Positions 32,229-42,575 of a stretch of DNA of 64,000 bases are shown piece by piece. The stretch's first letter is position 1. Each line of letters starts with the position of its first letter. A program made the position numbers and the translations under genes. Where the stretch lies: NCBI GenBank assembly GCA_973895155.1, contig OZ316899.1:1426001-1490000 (forward strand). The letters are read 5' to 3'. This DNA is from Marsupella aquatica (lineage: Eukaryota > Marchantiophyta). A model generated the notes under the pieces. The model worked only from the letters and a program-made list of their open reading frames with translations. It had not been told where the DNA came from and did no database searches.

Positions 32229-32730
32229 ATGCTTGGGAGGTGACGTGTGTTCGTGACGGGATTTCATGACGGTTTTTCCAGCGTTGAGTGTTGGTGGATT
32301 TTCCAGAGTTCCATCGCATGGAACTTGGAGTTTATGGGCTCAACGGATAGATCAGGGCAAGAGCTTTCTAACGGTGTGAAGAAATCGTTGAACGGAGCTC
32401 GTGGTGCAGAGAGATCTAAGTTTTCGTCGTTCTGGATTTTGTGAAGAAAGTTGGCAATCGACTCGGAGGGAGAAGCGTCAAGTGTTTTGACTCAACGGAG
32501 AGATTGAGGCAAGACGATTGTTTTTGAGTCCGGGATTGGCTCTTTGATGCAAAGAGGAAGGCTAAGCAAAATCAATTACCTTGTTGGACTTGGTGACGGC
32601 ACCAAGTGCAATTGATCAACATTCGTTGTTGACAAGTATTGGACTCCTAGCTTTGTGGGCTACGCGGCGGTGTTGAGTTTCGAGTTTTTTGAGAAGTTGT
32701 GAAAAACAACATTTTTTGTGACTTTCTCAT
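32229..32730 (+). other. Leader of copia copy 1
   Basis: About 500 bp of untranslated leader between PBS and gag. Most of it is homologous to parts of the copy 2 leader, which is 1.2 kb longer. Confidence 0.7.
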
Positions 32731-33765
32731 ATGAGTGATTCGGAGGAGTTTTTCGAAGACGTGGAACTTGAAGCACGAGGATCACCGCGGAGGTTTCAGG
32801 GGCAGAGAGAGGAGCAGGAGGAAGAGCACGTGACACCGATACCATCACTGGTGCGGCGTGTGGTGGAGGAAGCAGTACTACTACCGGAGCTCACGGTAAA
32901 GAAGAAGATGGGGACTTTCAAGCTTGGGGGACCCAAGTATGAAGTGACAAAGTATGATGGGCGCTCTGACTACTTGCTATGGGAGAAGCAGGTGAAGGGA
33001 GTGCTTTATGCGTCAGGGATGGGCCAACTGCTGAGCCCTCGTGAAGACGATGTTGATGAGAAACAATAGGACCGCATGCAGGAGCAGGGAGTGTGGTGTG
33101 TTACACTCTATCTCATGCCTCCCATCATCAAGCAGTTAGGTGCACATAAGGATTGCATGTCCTTGTTTGCGGAATTGCAGAGCAAGTATCACCGCAAGGA
33201 GTTGTCGAACCGGCTCTACACTTCCTACAAACTGATGAGTTTCAGGATGAAGGAATCTGGTACGAAGTTGCAAGACCATGTGGATGCTTTCAACGACATG
33301 GTCGTTGACTTGGAAAACCTTGGGGAGACTTTGAATGATGAGACGAAGGCTCTGCAGCTTCTTAGTTCATTGCCTCCATCTTACCAGTCCCTATCACGAG
33401 TGTTGTTGCATCGTGATAGGGATACCATTTCATACAATGACGTGGTAAGTTCTCTGCTTAGTGATGATCTTCAGCAGAAGATGCACATCACGTCACAGCC
33501 TTCATCATCTGGTGCTGCCCTCAATGTTAACCGTGGGAGGAGTATGCAGCGACCAACTGGGGACCGTAGAACCCAGTTTAGATCTAAATCCAGATCTAAG
33601 TCCAAGGGTAAATCCCCTCAGAGGAGGCAGGTGACATGTTGGAAGTGCAACCAAGTTGGACACTTCAAGCGAGACTGTAAGGGAAAGGCAGCGGAAACTT
33701 CATCGGCAAATGTGGCTAGGGCTGATGGAGAAGCTGATTTACTCAATGATGAGTATGTTTTATGA
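32731..33765 (+). pseudogene. Copia Gag (copy 1) with one premature stop
   Basis: The frame starts MSDSEEFFED and runs 344 codons with a TAG at 33067-33069 (codon 113, EKQ-stop-DRM). After the stop come the UBN2-like retrotransposon gag region (LYTSYKLMSFRMKE, LQDHVDAFNDMV, LLSSLPPSYQSL) and one CCHC knuckle CWKCNQVGHFKRDC near 33639-33678. The frame ends at TGA 33763-33765 after DEYVL. Pol follows in the same frame 45 bp later. In copy 2 a stop lies close to the same place in gag, but as TGA. A tryptophan codon turned into stop by one transition would explain both. Confidence 0.85.
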
Positions 33766-33810
33766 AGCCGGGGGTATGCCCTGTGCACGTCATCTAGGAG
33801 AGCAGATGAT

Positions 33811-36800
33811 GTGTGGATTCTTGATTGTGCTTGCTCTTTTCATATTTGTTACATTCGTGAGTTTTTCAGTTCTTACTCTGTTTCAAACGGTTCAGTTCTG
33901 ATGGGAAATGATCACTCCTGTCAAATTGAGGGAATTGGGTCTGTGAAGATTCAAATGTTTGATGGCGCTGTGCGCATAGTGTCCGGAGTCAGGTATGTAC
34001 CTGGCATGCGTAAGAATCTGATTTCACTCGGTGTGTTGGATTCAAATGGTCATCAATGGAGCGTTATTGATGGTGAACTTCAAGTCAGGTCGGGAGAGAC
34101 AGTGATTTTGAAGGGGAGTAGACAAAAGAATTTGTATGTGTTACAGGGCAATACTGTATGTGGAGAGGCCAATGTAACCAAGTCTCACGAGGAGATGACT
34201 CAACTGTGGCATTCACGGCTAGGCCACATGAGTGAGAAGGGTTTGGCTATCTTACGGAAGAATGGACTCATTTCTGATTTGCAATCTTGTAAATTAGAGT
34301 TTTGTGAGCATTGCATTCTTGGAAAGCAGCATCGTCGTGCTTTTGGTGTTGGAACTCATCGTTCCAAAGCGGTTCTTGAGTACATACATAGTGACGTGTG
34401 GGGTCCATCCCCGACTCCCTCACACTCTGGAAAGTTGTACTATATATCATTTATTGATGATTACTCAAGATTTGTGTGGATTTATTTCATGACGCATAAG
34501 TCTGATGTCTTGTCCATTTTTAAGAAGTGGAAGGCCCAGGTGGAGAATCAGACTGGAAACACGATCAAGTGTTTGGATACAAGGGTGAAGAGTCTGAGGT
34601 CAGACAACGGCGGGGAGTACACTTCAATGGAATTTGAAGAGTACTGTTCAGAACAGGGGATAACTCGCCATCTCACCACAGTTTATACTCCGCAGCAGAA
34701 TGGTGTCGCTGAGAGGCTCAATCGGACACTGTTGGAGCGGTCACGGAGTATGTTGAGCCAATCAGGTTTACCACAAGAATTTTGGGCAGAAGCTGTCAAT
34801 ACCGCAGCTTATTTGGTAAATCTTTCTCCTTCTAGTGCTATCAATTTCAAAACGCCGTTTGAGATGCGCTATAAGCGGCAAGCAGACTATCATGGCTTGG
34901 TAATTTTTGGAAGTGATGCATATGCTCTCACACCAAAGCAGAATAGGACCAAGTTGGATCCTACCTCCAGGAAATGTGTTTTTCTTGGGTACCAGAGTGG
35001 TGTGAAAGCCTATAGGCTATGGGATCCTATTGCCTGTAAGCTCGTTGTCAGTAGGGATGTTTCCTTCAATGAATCCAGATTATTGAAGGAGGGGGAGAAT
35101 ACTCAGGTCTCCCGTACTGACAAAAGAAAATCTCCTATCCCGGATCTCGTTGAGGGGGAGATTGGTTATGAGGTGCATGACCGGAGAGAAGGAGTTGCTC
35201 CAATTATGGAGCTGGTTCCTGTGCCAGAGGAACCAGAGGAGTTTGTTGATGCTGGTGAGCAGCAAGTGGATGCTGTTGAGCTTCAAATTGTACCAGCACA
35301 CGCAGATCAACCGGAGTCATCGGCTAGAAGAACATCTGGTCGCACTGTACGCGCTCCATCAAGGTATGGACAGTGGGTTGATTCATCTCAACTGCAAGAG
35401 GATGATTTTACAGCTGATGATGAGGGTGATGCGTTAATTTTGGAAGAAGGAGAACCTTCTTCATTTCATGAGGCAAGTGCTTCAAAGGAGAAGCAAAAGT
35501 GGACTGCAGCAATGCAAACAGAGATGCAGTCACTAAAGGACAACAAAACTTGGGAGCTTGTTAAGCTGCCTAAGGGTCAGCAAGTGGTGGACAGCAAGTG
35601 GATTTACAAGCTGAAGGATAATTCCATAGGAGGTGGATCGAAGGTCTACAAGGCTAGATTGGTAGCAAAGGGATTCACACAAGAGAAAGGTGTGGATTAC
35701 AATGAGGTCTTCTCACCAGTTGCTAAGTACTCTACAATACGACTATTGTGTGTACTTGTTGTAATGTTTGGTCTGCTCCTAGATCAGATGGATGTTGTCA
35801 CAGCTTTCCTCTATGGCACATTGGAAGAGGTGATCTTCATGAGACAACCGCTAGGTTTTGTGAAGAGAGGACAGGAGGAATTGGTTTGCAGATTGCTGAA
35901 ATCCTTGTATGGGTTGAAGCAGTCACCAAGACAGTGGAACAAGCGGTTTGACGATTGGATTCGGTCACAAGGTTTTCACAGAAGTGTATTTGACCCTTGT
36001 GTGTATTTGAAACCGGTGAAGAATGTTGTCTTTGGGTTCATTGTTTTAGTACTTTATGTGGATGACATGCTAATTGCAGCCAAGGATAGGTCTGAGATTG
36101 TTAAGCTCAAGGCACTGCTTAGTGCAGAGTTTAAGATGAAGGACTTAGGGCCAGCTAAGAGGATTTTGGGTATGGAGATCACTAGGGACTTGGAGGCTGG
36201 CAAGCTATGGTTGACGCAGAGCAGTTATGCGAGGAAGGTAATTGCAAGGTTCAACATGGAGAATAGCAAGCCAGTAAGTACCCCGTTGGCTCCACACTTC
36301 AAGTTATCATCAGCGTTCTGTCCTACGGATGACACAGAGAAGGGGTTGATGTCAAAGGTTCCATATGACAAGGCAGTGGGGAGTCTCATGTATTTGATGA
36401 CTTGCACTAGACCTGATCTTGCCATGGCTATGGGCAAGGTGAGCAGGTACATGTCGAATCCAGGGAAGGTACACTGGGAAGCAGTGAAGTGGATTATCAG
36501 GTACTTGAAGGGTACCGTGGATCATGGTCTTTTATTTGATGCGAATGCAAAGAATGCTAGATCATTGATTGGCTATGTAGATTCTGACTATGGACAAGAT
36601 TTGGACCGAAGGAGATCAACAACAGGATACGTGTTCACACTTGGCGGTGGATGCATAAGTTGGAGGTCTACTTTGCAGAAGTGTATTGCTCAGTCTACTA
36701 CAGAAGCGGAGTATGTTGCAGCTGCGGAAGCAGCAAAGGAAGCGATTTGGTTGGATAGACTTATCACTGAAATGGGATTGCCACAGGGGAATGTGAAGCT

Positions 36801-37038
36801 CCATTGTGATAGTCAAAGTGCGCTCCACCTTGCTGTGAACCAGGTGATGGACAGCAGAGTGAAGCACATTGACGTCAGGTACCATTTTATCAGGCAGGCT
36901 GTGTCTGATAAATTGTTTGAGCTAGTCAAGATTGATGGTAAACTCAACCCGGCTGACGCATTTACCAAAGTGATTCCTTTGGAGAGTTTCTCTAGACACC
37001 GTGACGTATTGCAGATTTTGCAATTGCATCACAAGTAG
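33811..37038 (+). CDS. Copia Pol (copy 1): protease-integrase-RT-RNase H, intact frame
   Basis: 1075 codons in copia order. Protease: WILDCACSFH, D5 with Cys in place of the usual Ser/Thr; copy 2 has the same, so this is a family trait. GAG-pre-integrase and integrase: H134, H139, C165, C168 and DD35E D195, D265, E301. Reverse transcriptase: KARLVAKGFTQ, QMDVVTAFLYG near 659-669 and YVDD 749-752. RNase H: D924, E967, D1000 and a KHIDVRYHFIR segment near 1019. No stop or frameshift. The frame is continuous with gag across the TGA at 33763, so expression probably needs readthrough or an internal start. It ends 190 bp before the 3' LTR. Confidence 0.95.
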   Translation: MWILDCACSFHICYIREFFSSYSVSNGSVLMGNDHSCQIEGIGSVKIQMFDGAVRIVSGVRYVPGMRKNLISLGVLDSNGHQWSVIDGELQVRSGETVILKGSRQKNLYVLQGNTVCGEANVTKSHEEMTQLWHSRLGHMSEKGLAILRKNGLISDLQSCKLEFCEHCILGKQHRRAFGVGTHRSKAVLEYIHSDVWGPSPTPSHSGKLYYISFIDDYSRFVWIYFMTHKSDVLSIFKKWKAQVENQTGNTIKCLDTRVKSLRSDNGGEYTSMEFEEYCSEQGITRHLTTVYTPQQNGVAERLNRTLLERSRSMLSQSGLPQEFWAEAVNTAAYLVNLSPSSAINFKTPFEMRYKRQADYHGLVIFGSDAYALTPKQNRTKLDPTSRKCVFLGYQSGVKAYRLWDPIACKLVVSRDVSFNESRLLKEGENTQVSRTDKRKSPIPDLVEGEIGYEVHDRREGVAPIMELVPVPEEPEEFVDAGEQQVDAVELQIVPAHADQPESSARRTSGRTVRAPSRYGQWVDSSQLQEDDFTADDEGDALILEEGEPSSFHEASASKEKQKWTAAMQTEMQSLKDNKTWELVKLPKGQQVVDSKWIYKLKDNSIGGGSKVYKARLVAKGFTQEKGVDYNEVFSPVAKYSTIRLLCVLVVMFGLLLDQMDVVTAFLYGTLEEVIFMRQPLGFVKRGQEELVCRLLKSLYGLKQSPRQWNKRFDDWIRSQGFHRSVFDPCVYLKPVKNVVFGFIVLVLYVDDMLIAAKDRSEIVKLKALLSAEFKMKDLGPAKRILGMEITRDLEAGKLWLTQSSYARKVIARFNMENSKPVSTPLAPHFKLSSAFCPTDDTEKGLMSKVPYDKAVGSLMYLMTCTRPDLAMAMGKVSRYMSNPGKVHWEAVKWIIRYLKGTVDHGLLFDANAKNARSLIGYVDSDYGQDLDRRRSTTGYVFTLGGGCISWRSTLQKCIAQSTTEAEYVAAAEAAKEAIWLDRLITEMGLPQGNVKLHCDSQSALHLAVNQVMDSRVKHIDVRYHFIRQAVSDKLFELVKIDGKLNPADAFTKVIPLESFSRHRDVLQILQLHHK

Positions 37039-37218
37039 AGTTTTCTTAAACATTCATTGTAATTACTGATATATGCTCTTCCTCATTCCTATGTATTAGG
37101 CTACGGCTTAGTTCTGGTTTGCTCTAGTTAGAGAGGGAAACCGGTTTGGTTTCTGTCCAGAACTTCCCGCTGATGGATCATATACATTGGCAGTATTACT
37201 CTCCCCTAGACCAGAGTC

Positions 37219-37229
37219 AAGGGGAAGAT
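37219..37229 (+). other. Polypurine tract of copia copy 1
   Basis: AAGGGGAAGAT directly before the 3' LTR, the expected plus-strand primer site. Copy 2 has the equivalent AAGGGGGAGAT. Confidence 0.9.
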
Positions 37230-37686
37230 TGTTGGGTATTTACTCTTACGTCTAGGTTAGGTATGACGTGGTTGGTACAACAACGTGGGTTGGTACAACT
37301 ACGTGGTTAGGTACAACTACGTGGTTAGGTACAACTACGTGATTAGGTACAACTACGTGATTAGGTACAACTATGTGATTAGGTACAACTATGTGGTTAG
37401 GTACAACTATGTGGTTAGGTACAACTAAGTTGCACACTATATCATAAGAGGCATGTGTGCTTGGAGAGGTAGAACCAAGGCTCATTGTTATGGAGCCACT
37501 TGAGAGATAGGGAGAGCTTACACTGTGGAGACTCGGTATAGCCGACGGGCTTAGAGTTCAGTAAAGCTCTCTTGTGTGTTCCCGTGGACGTAGCCTCAAG
37601 GAGGTGAACCACGTATCTCTTGTGTCGACTATTATGCGTTGGATGGTTCATGGGCTTGCCGTTGCGATCGTCGTCTATGCTCAACA
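37230..37686 (+). repeat. 3' LTR of copia copy 1
   Basis: 457 bp with nine 18-bp units instead of ten. Otherwise nearly identical to 31740-32214, with a few substitutions such as C for T in GAGTTTAGT. It is followed by the GAGAC duplication. Confidence 0.97.
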
Positions 37687-37691
37687 GAGAC

Positions 37692-39009
37692 CACCAATGA
37701 AGACAAAGCAATGACAATGCAGAGGGCTCTGAGTGATTGCAGACCTCAAGAGTTGAGAAACCCTGGAATGATTTCTTTGTGCCTAGCTTGGCAAAAGAGA
37801 AAGCTCTCGAACGGGTGGAAAATTGATCTGCAAGTGCCACAGACAGAGTGTGGCTCATCAATTCTGTGGCTCATCCGTTGTCCATGGAGGAGTACATTAT
37901 AGAGTATCACATTTGACTAATGTCCTATACATGGAATACAGGACCGTTGAGTTGAAATCGTAGCTCAGCAAAGGCAAAGAAAAACCCCCCGCACCCCACC
38001 TTAGTTCTGCACAACACTTCCGCACACTAGAATACTAGTGTATAAGGATGGTGGGGATTCAAGCTTCACAGCCAAAGCAGAATGAAAGTGCCGACAATAT
38101 ACTTTGATCTACATTTCCATAGTGAAATCCAAGTTTGACCCCGGCCCCGACCTCAGATTGCTATAGTGATGGGCGTGCATAAGAGAGGGAGAGATTTTGT
38201 ACGTACTTGAGGATCGCGAGTGAGAAAAATCTGCAGGAGAGAGGACAATGGAGAGCGGAGACGATGGACGAGCGAGACCGAGAGAGAGGGCAAGAGAGAG
38301 CGAGGAGAGAATTGAGCAAGAGAGGAAACCCTGTAGAACTCAGGGAACCCAGTAGAACTTAGCCCTACCGTAGCATATCAAAGAGAAAGAAAGCAAGGCA
38401 ATAGCAGCAATTAGACCCTACCGAGAGACGGAGATGACCAGCACCGCAGCTCAACTTTGTAGAGGTGTTGGATGACTACCATGACCACAGCAAGGCTTCG
38501 CGCAAGGCAAAAAGTAAGTCTAGGGCACATTTACGCATTGTCACTTTCTACCGAGAGCAAGCATTGTGATAGCAGACATGCAAAGCTCCATTCCAATGCT
38601 GCGCATGGCAAAGTCAGAGGTAAGTACTTACAAAGCAGATGGCGGAAGATGGACCCCCACACCACAAACTTATGCCCCGACCCTAAAATAACTGACCGCA
38701 ATGCCCCCGCAATGCCTTCGGGGAGCACTTGCTCTCGCACTTAGCACTCGACTGAAAATCGCTGCCGTTGCGCTTCAAGTGTGGTCGTAAACACTTCCGC
38801 CTTCCTAAAAGCTCTAGTAAGAGTGGTAGCGAGAAGAAATCCCGACACACTCCTCATTTGCTCCTCCTCCCTCCTTGATCAATCGACTATCGACTATCGA
38901 TAGTCACCTCATTCGCTCCTCCTCCCCTTCCCTCCCCTCGCTAAACCCTCTCTGCTGACGAAGACCTTAAACTTTCGCTCCCGCGCACAAGGGTGGAGAG
39001 TACTAATGT
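37692..39009. other. Right arm of the CACTA element, non-coding
   Basis: No transposase or other gene is recognised. The stretch 38204-38425, rich in gagaga, resembles 31324-31734 in the left arm in direct orientation. The ORF at 38472-38744 has no recognisable family. Confidence 0.55.
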
Positions 39010-39172
39010 ACTCAGCCAGTGACATGTAAGGGAGCCAGTTACATGCAAGGGGCTCATGTAACGGAGCCAATGACATGTAAGGGGCTGATGTAAAGGACCC
39101 AATGACATGTAAGGGAGCCAGTGACATGCAAGGGGCTCATGTAAAGGAGCCAGTGACATGTAAGGGGCTCAC
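39010..39172. repeat. Subterminal tandem array of CACTA
   Basis: About five imperfect copies of a 30-35-bp unit built from ggagccagtgacatgtaa and ggggctcatgtaa. Subterminal repeats of this kind bind the CACTA transposase in known members of the superfamily. The overlapping minus-strand ORFs only translate the repeats. Confidence 0.75.
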
Positions 39173-39451
39173 CTAATGGGGTACCTCTACTATTTGAGAC
39201 TTTCTCACATTAAAAGCTTGAATGTTTGGCAATTGGTGATTAGCACTCACTCACATAAGTACTTAGCACTAAGACATTTGGCTTGGATAGTGGACCTGCC
39301 ATTTTCCTTATGAAGGAGTCGCAACAAATGAGTGGATAGTTTGTAGAAGTGATACTTAAGACATATGTAGTGATAACTCCCTAAACTTTCATAACCTTGT
39401 CACATTAGTCAATAGTGGTTTGGTCAAAAATAGGGGGTATTTCTACTAGTG

Positions 39452-39454
39452 GTT
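39452..39454. repeat. CACTA target duplication GTT, right
   Basis: Follows the right CACTA terminus at 39451 and equals 30905-30907. Confidence 0.9.
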
Positions 39455-42379
39455 GGAGTGATGCCCAACACACCATGGTGAGTGCTTGTGTTGCTGACAG
39501 GGACAGATTGCCCTTAGGGTTAGCATATAGATTAGGTTGGTCACCATGGATTCTTCTGGTGCTGTTGGGTTACCCGATGGACGACGGACCGGTTTCACTC
39601 GGAGTGGGGCGCAGTTTTGGCCAACGACATTGGTAGCAGTCAACAGCACAGCTTCAGACAGTGATTCTGACGAGGACTTTGTGAGCAGTTCTCCTCGTCA
39701 TCAGGTGATTGCACCTTTGTTGTGGGATATGGAAGAGATGTACGAGGCTACGAAGGGCCCACGATGATACTCTGGTGCAGTTGGCACAATTGATCTGGAT
39801 GACTTCATCCAGGAGTTTGATACGTGGTGCGATATGCAGACATTGCATAATGCCACATTGTTTACCCCTTTCATGGCATGGAAGGGATTATTTCAGCATT
39901 TGGAGGGGCCACCCATGGATGACTACCATGAGTTTTGGAAGGCTCATTTGGTTGAGATTGAGGCATGGAGGCAGCATTGGTCGCCTAATTCCGTGTCCAT
40001 CACCTATGGCACTAGTGCGGCTGCCCAACCCATTGCCACAGATGTTGCTTCTTCTAGCAGCACTAGCCAGAGTGGCACACCATCCACCAGCAGCACTCTA
40101 GCAGCATCCACCACTACTCCTGCCGGTGTGATTGCGACAGGGACTGGAGCTGCGCCAACATTTAACCTTGTGGTGGAATTCTTTGAGGTACTGAAGCAGA
40201 ACTATCAGGGTGTGAGAACTGATAAGTTGAAGGGTCTCCAGGAGTTTTAGCGCAAGACTGGAGAGAGTCTGCGTGAGGCATACACTTGTATGCGCAGATT
40301 GATCACTGTCACCAAGGAAGTGACAGAGGCTCAAGCAGTCCAGTTTTGGTATGCAATTCTGGATAGAGAGTTGCGACGCAGAGTGAGAGATGTCACTCTA
40401 CTTAGGGATGCAGATCCCACATTAGCAGTTGTTTTTACCCTTTATGAGCGCATTGAGCTCAATATGGTGAATGAGAAGGTGGTGACTTCCGGATTTGCCA
40501 AGGAAGCACCAAAGGCTGCATCTACATCCACACCACAGCCTACTACACAAAAGAGCCAGAGGGAGAAGCCTACTGCACGAGAGTCTACCAGCCAGAGACC
40601 TGTACCCTCTTATGCTGGACAACAGTCAGGATATTGGACCTGTGGTGGGGATCATGGACAGAGATATTGCCCAGATCATAGAGGATCAGGGGGAGCATCA
40701 GCGCCTGATCAGCGACAGTGTGATCACTGTGGAGCTCCTGGACACAAGGATAGGTGTTTCTCACTCCATCCTGAGTTACGGATAGGAGGATCCCGTACAC
40801 ATGATCAGGGAAGAGGAGGAGGTAGAGGTGGTGGACGTGATCGTGGCATGCCACATGCAGGGAGACAGGGAGGTGACGCTGCCCTTGCTGTAACCATAGA
40901 TCCAAAGGATGCTAAGATTGCTCAATTGGAGCAACAGCTAGCTGCCATGGCTACTTCCCAGGTGAGACCTACTTCTGGTGATGGGGCATCTACATCCTAT
41001 GGACCTTCCACATCCCATGGTCCTTCCATATCTTATGGAGCTGATGGAGACCTTGCCACCATGGGATTCATGTGTGGCACTGCACATATTGATGCATCAG
41101 TAGCTTTGACACGTGGGGCAGCCAAAGCTCTTGAGCCCCGAGGAGCAGTAGTGGAGCTAGATCCATAGAGGGGGGATGCACGTCGGCAGACAAAGCTTCC
41201 TCAGTCTTTTACATTGTTAGAGACAGTTCAGACTGCCTCTATGAACCCGGTTCGGACAAACCCTGGCGTGGGTAAGTTGGCAGAATCAGGTAGTGATGCA
41301 GCAGGGATGACAGGTACCTTGCTGGGGGCGGCTACTGCCATGGTACGTGCCCCATTATTTTCAGCGACAGACATGCTGAACTTGGGAGTTGGTCTTGCAG
41401 AAGTGTTTAGATTGGCAGCTACACTCTATGAGGACACTCTAGTGGTTTCTTCCCATGCAAAAGCAGCTTGCAGTGTTGAAGCAGTGAAGGCCATGCCACC
41501 TACTGCTACTAGTGAGACATGGCATGCAACAACAGCGAGATTGGTGGATTTACCAGCACGCCCTGCATTTGAGAGGACTAGGTTTAAACCTAGTGTTGTG
41601 TCATTGGATAATTGAAGTGGTATCTTTTGATTAGTTAGGCCTTCTGGGGCAATATACCAGCCAGAGAGAGTGTTACTGGATACTGGCGCTTAGCCCTTGA
41701 TGTTGGGTAAGTCTGCCATACGTGGATTGGGATTGCATCCAGAGGATTTGGAGGATTGTCCCTTTCCCATTTAGACTTCATTGGGGGGACCTACACCTAC
41801 ACAACACATTACCAGGAGACCTCTTGATTTGAGGATTCAGGAAGGTCATACCATAGATAGCTCACAGATATAGGTGCGAGCTATTTTGACTAAGGCAGAG
41901 TCATATGATGTGTTGGTGGGATGTACAGTGCTCTACCCCATGGGATTTATTCTTGATTTTTGGGAGGAATCAGTGTCATATAGACCTGATTGGCAGTCAG
42001 GAGATGCTCGATTGAGAAAATTGTCAGTGAGATTTAGTGGACCTGTGGGAGGCCCTAAATCCACACCATTGTCTTTGGCAGCATTCAGTGGTCTAATTGC
42101 TGGACCTGATGATTTGATTGAGGGTAATGCGCATGCAGCAGATGTTCCACCATTGGAGGAGTCTCATGAGGAGCACATCATGCGAGGATTACCTGTTGGC
42201 AGTGTTGTGCCACCAGTGTGGGGCACTGCACAGGCCTTACCATAGGCAACAGCATGATTGGTACATGATGCATGGCGTCATGCTTTTACACCACAGTCAG
42301 GACCAGAGCAGTCTCTTGCTGATGGACCTGTGACTCTTTCACCATTGGATACCACTCCTATTGCTTGGCAATATCCACT

Positions 42380-42575
42380 GGAGGGTATTTGTTTGTTGGA
42401 TCTTTTTGGTGGGATTAGCACTAGATTGGCTGTTATTCTTCAAGCAGGAATTCCTATGCGTTGTTATTTGTATGTGGAGACAGATGAGACAGCACTGAGG
42501 GTCTCATTGCGACATGTGGCTATGTTGGTGGATAGATATCTACAATTGTTGCTAGTGGATGCTATTTGTGGTGCT
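42380..42575 (+). pseudogene. Truncated C5-methyltransferase domain (N-terminal half) in plus-strand gypsy
   Basis: GICLLDLFGGISTRLAV, then YLYVETDETALRVSLRHV and a DRY-QLL-VDAICG stretch match the minus-strand domain at 29255-29060. At about 42571 the sequence switches to RT sequence (DRSK), then again to LDRILAGLDF. The catalytic PCQ, ENV and later motifs are therefore deleted here. The reading frame is kept through both joins. Confidence 0.88.

Larger units (their letters stand above)
31735..37691 (+). mobile_element. Ty1/copia LTR retrotransposon, copy 1, nearly intact
   Basis: The element proper is 31740-37686, with GAGAC duplicated at 31735-31739 and 37687-37691. The LTRs are 475 and 457 bp; they differ mainly by one 18-bp repeat unit plus a few substitutions. 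PBS, polypurine tract, gag and an uninterrupted pol are all present. It is nested in the CACTA element. Only a TAG in gag and the gag/pol UGA break the frame. Confidence 0.97.
30908..39451. mobile_element. CACTA (EnSpm-type) DNA transposon carrying a nested copia element
   Basis: It has perfect 31-bp terminal inverted repeats beginning CACTAGTAGAAATACC (30908-30938 and 39421-39451) and a GTT duplication on both sides. Without the copia insertion it would be about 2.6 kb. I find no transposase frame, so it is a non-autonomous member. Internal direct similarity links 31324-31734 with 38204-38425, and a subterminal tandem array lies at 39010-39172. The insertion point is about 85 bp before the gag frame of the plus-strand gypsy element. 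Confidence 0.93.

Noticed and set aside
38472-38744. ORF in the right arm of CACTA as a transposase fragment
   Set aside because: 90 codons with no transposase motif and no homologous partner frame.
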